Positions 24,501 through 35,000 of a stretch of DNA of 64,000 nucleotides are shown here, piece after piece (position 1 is the first letter of the stretch; the number at the start of each line of letters is the position of its first letter). The notes beneath the pieces were generated by a model. That model was given only the letters and a program-made list of their open reading frames with translations, searched no databases and was not told the DNA's origin. The stretch is from Amoebophrya sp. A120 (taxonomy: Eukaryota; Sar; Dinophyceae; Syndiniales; Amoebophryaceae), in NCBI GenBank assembly GCA_905178155.1, contig CAJINV010000004.1, positions 2,440,228 through 2,504,227 on the forward strand. Reading direction: 5' to 3'. The position numbers and the translations under genes were made by a program.

Positions 24501-26719
24501 TCCTTTGACTGGCACCTGCTCCGCGCGGTGCTGTATCCTGTGCAAAAGTATCGTACTCGTAACAATTGCAGTCATGCATTACACATTTTTTTCCTAAGGT
24601 AAATCCGCATGACAAATTTTGTTTCTCATGCTGAGGGAATTTGTAATGCATTTGTATGAGTACGATACTTTTGCAATGCATATGCTGCTCCAGGGAAAGT
24701 TTCTTCCCCGCGTCATCATCGTCGAGCACACCGCCTCCATGCATCCCTTTGACGCCCGCTACTTTTCCCGGTACTTCAACGCCACCAAAACGGCGCGGTC
24801 GGACGGAAAGCGCGACGGCTTCGGCCGCGGACTCTACCAGTACTGGAGCCATTTTGGGTCGTCCATTCTGACTTTCCTCGACCTAGCGAACGCGTTCCGC
24901 TACGACCTGGTGTACTACTGCGACACAGATCTGGTCTTCGTACATCGAGACATATCCATCGAAAATTGTGTTGATTGTGGCGATGTGTTTGTTCTATTTC
25001 AGTATTGTGTTGCGGATCATGCAAGGCAGTTACTCCTACGATACTGAGTTTAAGGCGAGCCTGACTTAGTTTTTGTCACGAGTGAAGAAGACTTCGCTTT
25101 ACGAGTGGCGAAAAGAAATGTATCACACCAAAACGCAGTTTTGTCATCCTGGATAGAGTAGCCACTTCGGGACCGGGTTGGAGCTGCGGAAGGATCATTC
25201 CGCCGCGTTGCGGGGCGGGAAAAAACTCAGCAGATATGCAAGAAAAAAACTATGAATGTGAGTGTAAGTCTGTGATGCAGAAAGTGCAAAACTACTGTTA
25301 CACTCGTCATGCTGGATGTGCATCAGAGGCTCTTTTCGTACGTGTTTTCACGTGCTAGCTACGCATGACAGGTTTTCCGTGTCATGCAGAGCAAACTTGT
25401 GATGCTATTCCTCCAAGAAAATTACACTTACACAGTTTTTTCCTTGGATAGCAAAACAACTTCGAGTACTTCAACGAGGACCACGGGCAGTTCGTCCGCT
25501 GCTTCAGCGAATAAAGATTCCAGAAGTACAGGGGAAGATATTCCGGAGCAAAAAAATGATCGCGAGCAGCCACCGAGCACAGCGACCAGGACTTCTGCGA
25601 GCAGTGAAGTAGAGGGCGGTGTGTACGGCCTGGTCGTGGTGGACGAGAAAAATATTGATCACCGAGAAGAACCTCCTCGTTTGAACGGTATCACCGAGGT
25701 CTTTGGCGACCGGGACGATTCGACGGTGCTTTGGGAGCAGTATACGCCCGAAAAAGACACGGAACTCCGGCGAGGAGCCAGCTTGGTACAATGGCAGGAA
25801 GGGGAGGAAAGGAGAACGAGGACGACCATCGCTGACCTAGTTCTTCTTGCTGAAACCACGACTACTGCCCCACCACCGCCGCCCTCCCTCCCCGCCTCTG
25901 AACTGCCCAAGATCGGGTCGCTTTCGTACGTATGGATTGCAAATATGTCTGGGTCTGGAAGAATGCGAGATTTGTCATGCAGTTTTTCCATGACCCATGA
26001 GGTCTGGAATGCAGGACCTAGCATGACAGATTCTGTGCGATCGTTCTCATGCCTATTCTGCATGAGAAACTCCCTCCCGACTTGGTCAAAACTGGACGAC
26101 TTTTGGTAATCATGCAACACAGATTTTTGCATGCTTAAGATTTAGCATGACAAGTTGCATACTTCCAGACCCAGACACTTTTGCACTTGATATTACGACG
26201 TGCGCAACGCAGTCGCGGAGAACGACGGGCGGAGGCCGAGGTTCCTATCAACTGCAAAAATGTCTGGGTCTGGAAGAGTGCATGTTTGTCATGCTTTTCT
26301 GGCATGAGTCTTAAATCTGTCATGCACGTTACCCAAGAGCCCCACTCTTCTGTCATGCAAAAACGCAGTTTGTCATGCAGAATAGGCAACACCTAGAGGG
26401 CTTCAGAAACTTGTCATGCTGAGCCAGCACTTGTCGCTTCCTCATGATACGTCACCCAGCATCACAAGTTTCCAGACCCAAGCATTTTTGCATTTGATAG
26501 TTCCTCGGCATAAACAACCCGACGAAACTGTGCGAGCTGTACCAGCAGAGCGGGCGGTCGGTGGCGCGGCACCGGCTGTATCGGGGTAACGAAAATTACT
26601 GTTTTCCCAAAAGTATCTCGCCGCAGTGGAGTTTGGAGGAAATCCGGCTGAATTTTTGGCCAAGCCCAAAAACGACGTTTACCCCACAAGAGCTGCGGGA
26701 TGAGAATGTGAAAATTTGA
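15570..26719 (+). CDS. g4: ~1650-residue secretory-pathway protein with C-terminal FkbM-like methyltransferase fold
   Basis: It starts at ATG 15570 with a hydrophobic signal-like stretch (LFVVWPCFLMLYAG) and ends at TGA 26717-26719. The reading frame is cut by 14 introners (16213 to 26499) and two GT-AG introns. The GT-AG introns are about 17167-17581 (the donor is one of several in-phase choices) and 24940-25156. The middle is acidic, helical and low-complexity (RELWAENREKLERKLQ). The C-terminal third carries a SAM-methyltransferase-like core. It has a glycine-rich strand-loop (HNHFFVEIGTGLGTECNSRYW), then INLRQQLINPDNVNEVF, FDVLSIDVDSFDW, PRVIIVEHTAS, and LANAFRYDLVYYCDTD. This order matches the FkbM-type family, whose members methylate sugars or other small molecules; the substrate here cannot be read. 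A long acidic linker and a final domain (GINNPTKLCELYQQSGRSVA) follow. Domain call is fairly confident; exon ends at non-GT-AG junctions are inferred from target duplications. Confidence 0.75.
16213..16527. mobile_element. Introner IE6 in g4
   Basis: Inverted ends TATTACAGTGAAAAATGCCC, with a perfect GCAAT duplication at 16208 and 16528. Removal joins ...ENYIWQ to LWGTVARASLAVTMYG. Length 315 bp. A second IE6 copy is at 42858. Confidence 0.9.
16598..16840. mobile_element. Introner in g4, IE3-like
   Basis: Imperfect inverted ends: starts TATCGAAAGAAATAAAAACT and ends TTTTTTCTCACGATA. The right end equals that of the IE3 copy at 63038. Flanks CTACT / CAACC are only partly alike. Removal keeps the frame (YGTAPPTTSDTATIPVDEM). 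Confidence 0.7.
17654..17787. mobile_element. Introner IE2 in g4, left end truncated
   Basis: The right end is a full IE2 terminus (GATACTTATGCACAGGATA). The left begins inside the repeat, at TATCGTACTCG, and lacks about 13 outer bases. No 5-bp duplication is visible. The frame still continues when it is removed (LYELEN to NLLARQGDRL). Confidence 0.75.
17874..18125. mobile_element. Introner IE1 in g4 (forward subfamily copy)
   Basis: Ends TATGCGTTGCAAATATGTCT and TATTTGCACTTGATA, with a perfect AGCAC duplication. Removal joins KNQIQH to GNMTTFFRDS. Internally it is the reverse complement of the IE1 copy at 26246 in the same gene. Confidence 0.92.
18188..18456. mobile_element. Introner IE1 in g4
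   Basis: Starts TATCAACTGCAAATATGTCT, ends ATTTGCATTTGATA, with a perfect ATTCC duplication. Removal joins LLIHDS to SHAHHPIYALD. Confidence 0.92.
18615..18768. mobile_element. Introner IE2 in g4
   Basis: Starts TATCCTGTGCGAAAGTATCG, ends CTTTTGCAATGCATA, with a perfect ACGTC duplication. Removal joins ELLSDYV to VSSLLGPSHTAG. 154 bp. Confidence 0.92.
18896..19167. mobile_element. Introner IE1 in g4
   Basis: Starts TATGGATTGCAAATATGTCT, ends CTTTTGCGGTTGATA, with a perfect CTGGA duplication. Removal joins RRKQL to DVALQKWEERREES. Internal sequence is in the opposite orientation to the copy at 25931. Confidence 0.92.
21540..21800 (+). repeat. Minisatellite, ~18-bp AAACCGGCTTNAGCTAA units
   Basis: Imperfect tandem copies of AAACCGGCTTTAGCTAA and variants (TCGGCTTCAGCTAA, CCGGCTTCCGCTAA). 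A related array occupies 22245-22435 in the second tandem module. Confidence 0.85.
22440..22506 (+). repeat. 9-bp minisatellite GGAAACCGG
   Basis: Seven or so head-to-tail copies of GGGAAACCG, followed by two copies of a GTGGTTTCGGGTAAGGGTA unit to about 22560. Confidence 0.9.
23833..24068. mobile_element. Introner IE7 in g4
   Basis: Starts TATGGGGTTCTCAAATGTTA and ends ACGCTTGAGAGTCCTATA, with a perfect TGGCG duplication. Removal joins TECNSRYWR to VMRGWDVRMFDA inside the methyltransferase core. The other IE7 copy is at 34550. Confidence 0.9.
24131..24395. mobile_element. Introner IE1 in g4
   Basis: Starts TATGCATAGCAAATATGTCT, ends TGTTTGCTTTTGATA, with a perfect CACAT duplication. Removal joins TADLPHI to NLRQQLINPDN. 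Confidence 0.92.
24534..24682. mobile_element. Introner IE2 in g4
   Basis: Starts TATCCTGTGCAAAAGTATCG, ends CTTTTGCAATGCATA, with a perfect TGCTG duplication. Removal joins DWHLLRAVL to LQGKFLPRVIIVEH. 149 bp and nearly palindromic along its whole length. Confidence 0.93.
25235..25450. mobile_element. Introner IE8 in g4
   Basis: The only IE8 copy in the window: TATGCAAGAAAAAAACTATG at the left, inverted as ACAGTTTTTTCCTTGGATA at the right. Flanks GCAGA / GCAAA (4 of 5). Removal joins RGGKKLS to KTTSSTSTRTTG. Confidence 0.85.
25931..26193. mobile_element. Introner IE1 in g4
   Basis: Starts TATGGATTGCAAATATGTCT, ends CTTTTGCACTTGATA; flanks GTACG / TTACG (4 of 5). Removal joins PKIGSLSY to DVRNAVAENDG. 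Confidence 0.9.
26246..26499. mobile_element. Introner IE1 in g4 (reverse subfamily copy)
   Basis: Starts TATCAACTGCAAAAATGTCT, ends TTTTTGCATTTGATA, with a perfect GTTCC duplication. Removal joins RRPRF to LGINNPTKLCEL. Its interior is the reverse complement of the copy at 17874, so both orientations serve as introns on the same strand. Confidence 0.93.
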
Positions 26720-27358
26720 AGAAGTTGAACATATTACAACGGCAGCCACGTGAAGAAGATGAAGATGAACCCAAGAATGCAAATAGAACTTTTGTTTTCA
26801 AGAGCGGCCGGCGGGGTCCTTTGTCCCCATCGCTCTCATAGTGAAGCAAGAGCACAGCAGGAGGGGCGCAAATCCCAACTCATTTCATTAGATCGACGCG
26901 ACTATTGCTGCAGCTGCTTTGTCAGAGCTTTCGTAGGGACCGCGGAAACTGTCCTCCTCTTTTTCTTTTTCGGTTCGACGGTATTGAACTCGACGCACTT
27001 CTTATGCTGGTATTTGTCGGAGAAGGGATTTCATTTCGATTTCTCCGCGCCTTGACCTTGAGGGTCGAGTTCGTCCGTCCGATCGTCTTCGAGCGAGGAT
27101 ATTCGAAAGGCAAACACAAAAATTGGCAAAATCGCTGGTGTGTTGCGAGAGGGATGAATCGTAGGGAATATTCAAAAAAACTTCAAATTGCGCGGTAAGA
27201 AAAATTCAAATTGCGTTCGTTGATTGTTTGTGTGTATCATGTAAGAAGTTCTTTTGTGCTCGAAGGCCCCTGTGAGACAAGCGCACGAAACCTATTCTCG
27301 TTCTCGATAGGTCAAAAGGAAAATAAGCAAAAGTGACAGTAAAAGGAAGATAGACGTC
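26720..27358. other. Intergenic between g4 and g5, nothing identified
   Basis: Moderate AT content toward the right, no supported exon or repeat. It should contain the g4 3' end and the g5 promoter. Confidence 0.5.
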
Positions 27359-29018
27359 ATGGCTCAGCCGTATAGGTTTTTTGACGACGGTGTGCTTCGT
27401 CCGAGCGCGGCAGCTACGCAGCACGACGAGCCAGGGCAGCTGCATCAGCAACACCAGACTTCGTCAACGGGTGGCCCCCCGCCGGGCGGACCGCCTTCTT
27501 CCTCCACACCGTCGGCGCACCAGCGTGATGAGCCCCCGCTATACCCTCCGTCCTACGGCACCACCGGGGAAACGCCTGGGTTGCCCAAGTTTTTCCCGAA
27601 GAATGCAGATGATCCGGAGGGGTCGTATGGGATGTATAGATGTTAGAATGGTTTTCATACCGCTGCTCTAGTACTAGTAGTGCTTGCGCTTATTTTTACG
27701 ATACATCATTACGACGCAATTGAAGGAGCGTTTATACGAACATGACAAGTTGAAACAAGTTTCACGTTGAGAAAAAAACAACTACATACAGCCCGTTGAC
27801 CAAGACATTCTTTTGGATGGGTCTCGTTAGTTCCGTGGTGATTCCGACGACACTGTACGAATTCACCGTCGGAGTCAGCTGCGCACAGGAAAACACGCTG
27901 CTCGGATGGATAGTTTTTGGTACGATGAAGTATAGAATTTTTTTCGTGGTTGGTAAGAACTTGGCGATCATGCCGAAGTCTGATGAAGATAAGTCAGATC
28001 GTCTTCGCATGGTGTCGTGAAGAGGACTGACAAATAAATATTTTGACTTGATGTTGATGTGAGATCGATGGCAAAAATTTGAATTATCACTCCTAATTCA
28101 CCCCACTGAAATTATCAAACTCCAGGTTTGCTCGGTTGCGCGCCGACGGCCTATGTGCTTCCCTTGGCAAAGAACTACCTGTGTTTTTCCGCATTGGGCT
28201 CCCTTTCCCTCGCGGGTTTTGCCGCTCTTTTGGTGCTTTTGTGGATTTGCGGTGGCGCGTGGCTGCTTTTCATCCGATATGCATTGCAAAAGTATCGTAC
28301 TCGTATGAATGCATTAGAAATTTCCTCAGCGTGGGAAATAAAATTTGTAACGCAGATTTAACTTTAGAGAAATTCAAATTTGTAATGCATGAATGCGATT
28401 AGTACGAGGAGGCACGATACTTTTGCACAGGATATCCGGCCCCCGACCTGCCAGCAGACCGCCCTCTTTTTCACCACAGTAGTGATGGTAGTGGTGCACT
28501 TTGTCGGCCTGATCTACGGATTTGGTAAGCGGGTTCTCCGGAGACTCGGTGCGAAATTTTGACACACTACTTGTTCTTCGACGTTGATTTAGTATGGTTG
28601 TGCGACGTGATAGACAATGATTCCGGGACGATGATGCGACCACTTCTAGAGGCACATAATGTTGGTATTCAAGAATGAACTTGCACCACAGTAAATGCAG
28701 TCAGACTCAGAGGTGCTAATAGTGGTTCCCCGGTTACGTGCGTCACGACCCGGTCTCTACTTCTTCCAGACGAACAAAGGAAATGAACTTTGTAGCGCCA
28801 CTTCTTTTGCGAGCTCTTTTTTTTTGTCTGATGAGATATTTTCTTCGATTTGCTGCGCAGAGCTGCTGTGCTTTTTAAATCTCTACGATGTTTTTGCGAC
28901 GCATTCGATTTTTGGTAATCGCAAATCTCGTGCAGGTGCACGCCCACGAGAACAACTTTTCGTGTCTCCTATTCTCTTCAAAGAAAAAGTCTTCCGAACT
29001 GCCTGTAAGATTGACTAA
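27359..29018 (+). CDS. g5: small multi-pass membrane protein with one introner
   Basis: Exons are 27359 to about 27634 (several possible donors), 27792-27919, 28126-28278, 28435/28440-28524 and 28936-29018 (TAA). The last three GT-AG junctions agree in phase. The product is about 240 residues. A Pro/Gly/Ser/Gln-rich cytosolic-looking N-terminus (QHDEPGQLHQQHQTSSTGG) is followed by hydrophobic segments TFFWMGLVSSVVIPTTLYEF, SALGSLSLAGFAALLVLLWI and ALFFTTVVMVVVHFVGLIYG, with a short basic tail. A Cys pair occurs between the first two segments (VSCAQENTLLG, GLLGCAPTAY). I do not recognise the family; a small transmembrane protein of an internal or surface membrane fits. Last exon is the least certain part. 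Confidence 0.65.
28279..28434. mobile_element. Introner IE2 in g5
   Basis: Starts TATGCATTGCAAAAGTATCG, ends CTTTTGCACAGGATA; flanks TCCGA / TCCGG (4 of 5). Removal joins GGAWLLFIR to PPTCQQTALFF. Confidence 0.9.
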
Positions 29019-29813
29019 CTGCTGCTCCGTGCCTCGTCAAACTTTAAATACAATGCAATTCCTTACTGAAACTGAACGTGAACCAGGATAAAGTGTCTCT
29101 TCTTGAACAAGTCATGAAATTGTTTCCGATGGTTAGAAGAGTTGTCTTCAAACGGTGCGTCAGGAGAAAAGACCGCTGGAACTACGAGCGGTGGAAAGTT
29201 GAAGTACTCATGATTTGTGCCCCTCGCGTTTCTGGTGTTCGAGGAATTTGTGTGTCTGTCAAACGTTCTGGTGCATAAAAAGCAAAAAAGATGAACAGTC
29301 GTAAACAGCTTCGTGCTTCGTCGTCTTTTCTTCGTACTAATTATACGATTGTAAGTGTAGCAGTCGTTTTCGTGCGGAAAAACAGTCGCGTACAAAGATG
29401 CGGATTGGAAAAGCCGGCACGTCAAAAGCTATTGCTATGCTCGTACAATAAAATTCGCCGATGTCAGACCACTCGTCCCAAAAGCTGGTATGTGCTCTTC
29501 TTTTCGTCAGCGTCCCAATCGTGAAATGTCGTTTTTGTTCATCTTTCTTTTTTGTTTTTCTGTTTCAAACTCAAACTCTATCGTCATCTACTAAGCCTTC
29601 CTAAATTCTGAGCCTTTTCAGCAAAAGAGTCAACTCTAGTAAGAAGCAGGCACTCTTCGCCATCACCCCACAAACTGGCTTTCTCTTTACACAGCGTCGG
29701 CGAACCACGCCCGGTCTAAGTATTTCATCCAACGGAGAAGGTCGCAATCAATTATATCAAACCCGCTTCTCTTATCGGTCTCAAAAAGTGTATTTTTATC
29801 GACCACCAGAATA
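29019..29813. other. Intergenic, nothing identified
   Basis: Mixed sequence after g5. Short open frames on + (around 29280-29520) have no splice-bounded support. Confidence 0.45.
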
Positions 29814-29865
29814 CTGGCTCAAGAAAGTAGCATTTTGGCTCAAGATGTAGCATTTTTGGCTCAAG
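29814..29865 (+). repeat. Tandem relict dinoflagellate spliced-leader sequences
   Basis: Three head-to-tail matches to the 3' part of the dinoflagellate spliced leader. They are CTGGCTCAAG (29814-29823), GTAGCATTTTGGCTCAAG (29827-29844) and GTAGCATTTTTGGCTCAAG (29847-29865). The known leader differs by having CC where these have one C. Such arrays are known in dinoflagellates as scars of trans-spliced mRNAs that were reverse-transcribed and reinserted. They are not spliced-leader RNA genes: no GT follows the terminal AAG. Confidence 0.8.
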
Positions 29866-32033
29866 AGGACACATAAGAGCGGCTGGTGTAGAAGAGCAGA
29901 AAAGATCCTGTTTTAGCGCTAAAAAGCGACGACGTTTTTTTTGTTTTTATCAGTTTCTACATTGTCCGCGCCACCAGTCGCTCCACCGCACTAGGCGGCT
30001 TCACAGGTCAACACGTTTAGCGCCCTCGAACGCGGCGAGGTAGGGATGTGCCATTTATCGTAGAGCTGGTTCTTGTTCTTCTCTTTGTCGTCGCAGTACA
30101 CACCAGCAAAAAGTAGAGGCTCTGTAGCACCGCCGAAAAGGAACACGCTACCCCCCTTCACCCTGGACCAAACAGCAGACAGCACAGCCAAGCCTGTGGC
30201 TGGCAGCCGCGCGACGCGTTTCAACGAACAACACGCCAGGGCGGAGAACAGCCGGGGCCGCTCCCCCCGCTGCCGGGTCCCTGGGTGCCGCACCGAGTTC
30301 GGGACCACGCTGAAGGCGCGTAGTCACAAGACGGGCGCAGCCCGGTCGGCCGCACTTTTGTCTAGGAACAGAACCACCGTCAGAGCGATGCGCCTCCTTC
30401 TTGAGTGATGTTCCGCTGGAACTACAGTCCCGCCCGGATAAGTGCTGCTGGGTCGATTGTCCATTGTTGTGGGAAGCTGGAGCAGTGTGAGTACAATCAA
30501 TTGATTAAGGGGTGGGGCATTCATGATCATGTTGCTGCGTTTGTTTCTTTGCATGCCGAATGCATTTGCATGCCGTAGCCGTATTGTAGGCAAGTGTAGG
30601 CTTTAGATTATTTGCTCTTGTTCAACACACCCTGTTGCCCCGCCCCTGCGAAGAAAAAGCTTCTCATCAATGACTCAGGCCGGCCGCAGAATGAAGTGAT
30701 CGGGAGGCGGGATGGAGGCCGACGCTTGGGGAGGTCCGCGAACGAGTCTGCGACTCCGCATGGTGGACAGATTAGCACTGGCATCGCAGCAGCGTGTGGT
30801 GAGGGACGCCGCGCGCTACTACCACAGTAGGGGGCGGGACTTTTGACGGGAGGGCATCAAAGCTTCGCGTGAGCAGCGGGGCGGCAGAGTCAAGGAGCGT
30901 GCGCGGGGACAACTAGCGACTCTCCGCCCCCCCGCTAGAGGGAGCAGCTGCTCCCTCTGAAGCCCCGGCGCTTCACCTTCGGTATTCGCGCGTAAGCTAG
31001 CAGCCTTGTGCCGCAGGATTGCGCGCAAGCTGCTCGAGAAGGCGTCGGGAGTGTGGAGGAAGCCACGCTAGGCGGGGAAACGAAATGGAGCGACGACCCG
31101 AACCTGGACGGAAGGGGTGGCGCTGCCGTATGCTTACGTGTATCCCTGAGTGAGCGAGTCATTGGCCACAACTTGCATGAAGCACAGACCTACGGTGTGG
31201 GTATGTGCGTGGCAAGCAAAAGACGTTTTGCATGGATCTTTGTATGGAGCACTCGCCCTCCCTTTTGCTTTAGCCGGAATGGCGAATGGCGATGATTTGG
31301 GGGCCGCTCGATAGCGCTAGGCGCTAGTTCGCAAGTAAGCAAGTGAGTCGCGCCGTCTCCGGGGGGCGTTCCCTGGTCTCACTTTACAGGCAAAAACTTA
31401 GCAGGGAAAGGATCCATGTGCCGGCTTGGGAGGTCGGTGCGTGCTTCTTCTGGCAAAGCTCGTCCAGAAGTAACCACTGACTGTGGGACGTCGTTCATGT
31501 ATGCGCTGCGTCATGGCATACGCAGTGGGTCCGGTGCTCGAGCTTTAGTGACCGAGCCGTTGTGGAGCTTAAGTGCTCCCCGCGCCGGACCTAAAAAACA
31601 GGGCTTATTGCCTCGGCTCGGTCGCTGATCAGATCCGCCCTACACTTATGCAGAGTGCTACAGTGTGTGCGTTTTTGGTCCCCCCTGAACGACGTGCGTG
31701 AGTGTGTGGCCCGCACCCAAGTCCGAAAAAACCTAGCCTCATAACAGCCGCGCCCTTATGGTATAGATCAACTGTTCGCCATAGAGGATCGGCGTTCAGC
31801 TGCTCTCGGGCTGGAGGAGGGAGCAGCACGCAGCAGTCCGCTAAAGGGCACACTGCCAACATCATCATCAGAATACACATAGAGGAAGCAGGTACACGCT
31901 TACGAACTTCTCTTGGCTCATTGCGATACCAGTGCAGTTTTTTTTTGGCTACGGGAAAACTTCCGATACATAATTACTGGGCGCCGGGCTAGATATTTTG
32001 TAGGTACTAAATCTAAACCTTCAAACAAACAAG
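29866..32033. other. Intergenic upstream of g6, partly GC-rich
   Basis: It follows the spliced-leader relics, so a decayed retrocopy could lie here, but I see no recognisable coding sequence. The frame 30073-30408 is basic and low-complexity without context. 30.6-31.7 kb is GC-rich and unassigned. Confidence 0.45.
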
Positions 32034-35000
32034 ATGGCGGGCTTTTTCTACTCTCCCTTGAGCGCGAAGGTCTTTTCCCTTCTTGTCGCCGTCCATGTAA
32101 GTAATCCTGAGCAGACCATGTTCTTCGCCCTCGCGCAGGACCCGGCACTGCAACTTTCCTTCGCGTGCCCCTATACCAGCGTGAGTTGTTGCGGCACCCT
32201 GGCCGGCGCGGCGCAAATTGCCGCGCAGCACGTGAACAACCGGAACGGGAGCTTGGTGTCCGAGTTGGCGTCGCTCCAAAATGCGACCATTTCCGTGTCG
32301 GCCCAGGATCGGGACTACTACACGTCGGCCTACGAACTGGTGAAGGCGAGCCAGGAGGTGGTGACCACCGGCAGCTTGAAGAAAGCGGACGCCTACTTGG
32401 CGTTTTACTACTCCTCCGACGTGATTTCCGCGCACGAGTACTTCGTGGAAAAGAACTTGGACACTCCCTTGATCGGGTGGGGCGCAGCCAGTCCGGTGTT
32501 CAACGAGTACCCGACCTACTACCAAAACTTTTACAGTTTTGGAAGCGTCAGGACCGAAATCGACAAAGTCGACAAATTTGTGATGCGTAAAATGTAGGGC
32601 ACTGGAGGCCTGTATTGGGGAGCAGGCAAGCGAGACCGATTGTGAGCCTGTTTAGGGGTATGCAATGTGCTGCCAGAGTAGCATGACAGGAGCAGTCTTC
32701 TTTGCCCAAACAGCATGACAGACTGGATTTGATTGCTCCCGAAATTTGTCATGCGCCACTTCCAAACTGAGGCTCCAACTGGAATCCATTTTATGCATGA
32801 CAAATCATTTTGATTTTGTCAATTGCGATTCTGACACTTCCATAACAGTCTGTACCCGAACGACGCGATGCTGGCGACGCAGATGGCCCGGCTCTTCTTC
32901 CACCAGTTCGGGTTCAAGTTCGTGGCGGTCATCAGCGAGCCGGACGCCTGGAGCGACGGCTTCGCGAAGGTGTTTGCGGCGGAGTTCGTAAAGCTTGTTA
33001 ACGCCGGCGCCGCTTCGGCCGGCGGAGGTAGTAGCAGCAGTAGCAGTACAATATCGCCGTCAGTTCGGTACAAACTTTCTGCCGACTCGCCGATTACGGC
33101 GACGGAGTGCCAGACTACTTTGCAGCAGATCCGTAAGGCGACCGCGAGGGTCGTGCTGTACGTGTCAGGCTACGCGGCGCACCTGCAGACCATGCTGTTG
33201 GAGGCGCGGCGGCTGACGATGGCGGGGCCGCAGGCCAAGGAGTACGTGTGGGCGGCGCTGAACTTGGGGACGCCGGGCACCGTGTACAGGGGTGCGGAGT
33301 ACCACAACATGTTGACCCTCAGCCCGCGCATGCAGGACGCCGCGGCCGAGAGTAAGATGCAGCAGCTCCGGGCCGAAATGTGGACGGCGGAGATGGCGGC
33401 GGGGCCGCTGCCCACCGGCGCCATCCACGGCTATGCACTGCAAATATGTGGTCTGGGTGTGGAAAAGGACCAAGTTTGTCATGCATATTTTCCATGACCC
33501 ATGAAGTCTGTCTCTGTGATGCATGCCCGAGCATCACACATTCTGCGAGAGCTTTCTGATGCTCATACCGCATGAGAAGTGCCCCCTTCGCGTGGCAAAA
33601 ACTGGACCTCTTCTGCTGTTCATGCAATAGAGGTTTATTTATGTAGAGTCCAAAGTTAGCCTCTTTTTCGACGCGTTCGGACTGAGGATTGTTCCGCATC
33701 GCAGGTATTATAATATTTAGATTTCGCGTACAGCCACCCTATTTACCTGCTGATGGGCCGCACCCGGAAGCATCCAGTTTGTTTACATCAGCGCTTAAGT
33801 GGGTGCTGTGGTGGTTTTCAGCGGGCCGCACCCAAGGACTCCATCCACTCGCCCCGCGCAAGACAATAGACGTTTTTGGCTGCAGACACGATAACAGTCC
33901 ACCTAAGTTAAGGGGCCGCACCCCGTTTTTTTAAGCTCGGCCCGTTCCTTGCACACAGTGTGCAGCACCAGGCGGGACCATAGATGAGCAGATATTTCTG
34001 GCGACATTCTTGTGGACATATTGAAGCATCATGATGACAAATAGTTCTTATTTTACAGCTACCGCTTCGTTTTGCAACTCCAGCAATCGAGGTTGTGCTG
34101 ACCTGTTTTGTACAAAGATATGAAAAAGTCTGACATTCCAAAAAAAAGAAGTAGATTCATCCTCTCGTCGCCACCAACATAAGTACCTTGAGGTGCCGCA
34201 CACCTCTATCTCTAGTCTCTTGTTGAAAACTTCTTGCTCGTTCGGTCGCGCATGTGCGGTGCAGCCCGCTCAGAGTTTTTTGTTTTTCATGCGACTCTGC
34301 AGCACTCACGCATGAATCTTTGCGTGTTCCAAGTCCTAGGACTTTCATGGGCTCACGCACATCCGAGATCGGGGGGGTAGGAGGGGGTCTCCAAGCCAAA
34401 AAAAAACTAAGCAGCATCACCTCAGGGTTCCAGGGTTCCAAAGTTAGCATCACAAGTTCCAACCTTCCAGACCCAGACACTTTATTTACATTTGATAACG
34501 GCTTGACCGCGACCACCGGATCCGGACCGTCGAAACTGCCCGTGGTGGATATGGCCGCGTTCTCAAGCGTTACATTCTCAACTGTGACATGATTTCCCAT
34601 GCAAAATTACCTTCAGAAACAGAATCGAAACCATCAAGCTGCTTCGCATGACAACTTCTCAGAGGCCTAAGCAGGCTGCTAATCTGTGCCAAACCCAAAT
34701 CTGTCATGCAAGACGCGCAAGGTCCCCTGTTTCACTTTTGCCATCGTTGCACTACAAATTGATGTAACATTTGAGAGTGCAACGTTTGAGAGCGCCATAG
34801 TGGAACGCCAACAGCTGTTGGTTGGTTGCGAGGAGTTTCTTCTATGCATTGCAAATATTGTGTCATCTGGGTATAGAAAACGAAAATTGCAAGCTTGTAA
34901 ACATGCATGTTCTATCTTGTGCAACAGCATGGCGAAGGAACATGGCTTCTTTGTCATGCGGAGCCGCAACCTCTCATGCGGAGTTCTAGGCAAGAACGCA

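Noticed and set aside
29814-29865. Spliced-leader RNA gene
   Set aside because: A real leader RNA gene would have GT directly after the terminal AAG and a short intron-like RNA; here AAG is followed by AAA, ATG or AGG.
32098-32119. Donor-like GTAAGT near the start of g6
   Set aside because: The frame is open through it and no suitable acceptor distance exists; treated as coding.
33319-33699. Minus-strand frame with LPDPDIFA-like peptides
   Set aside because: Peptides such as DPDIFA, QTQTFL and SGSGR recur across the window because they translate IE1 inverted repeats; they are not protein motifs.
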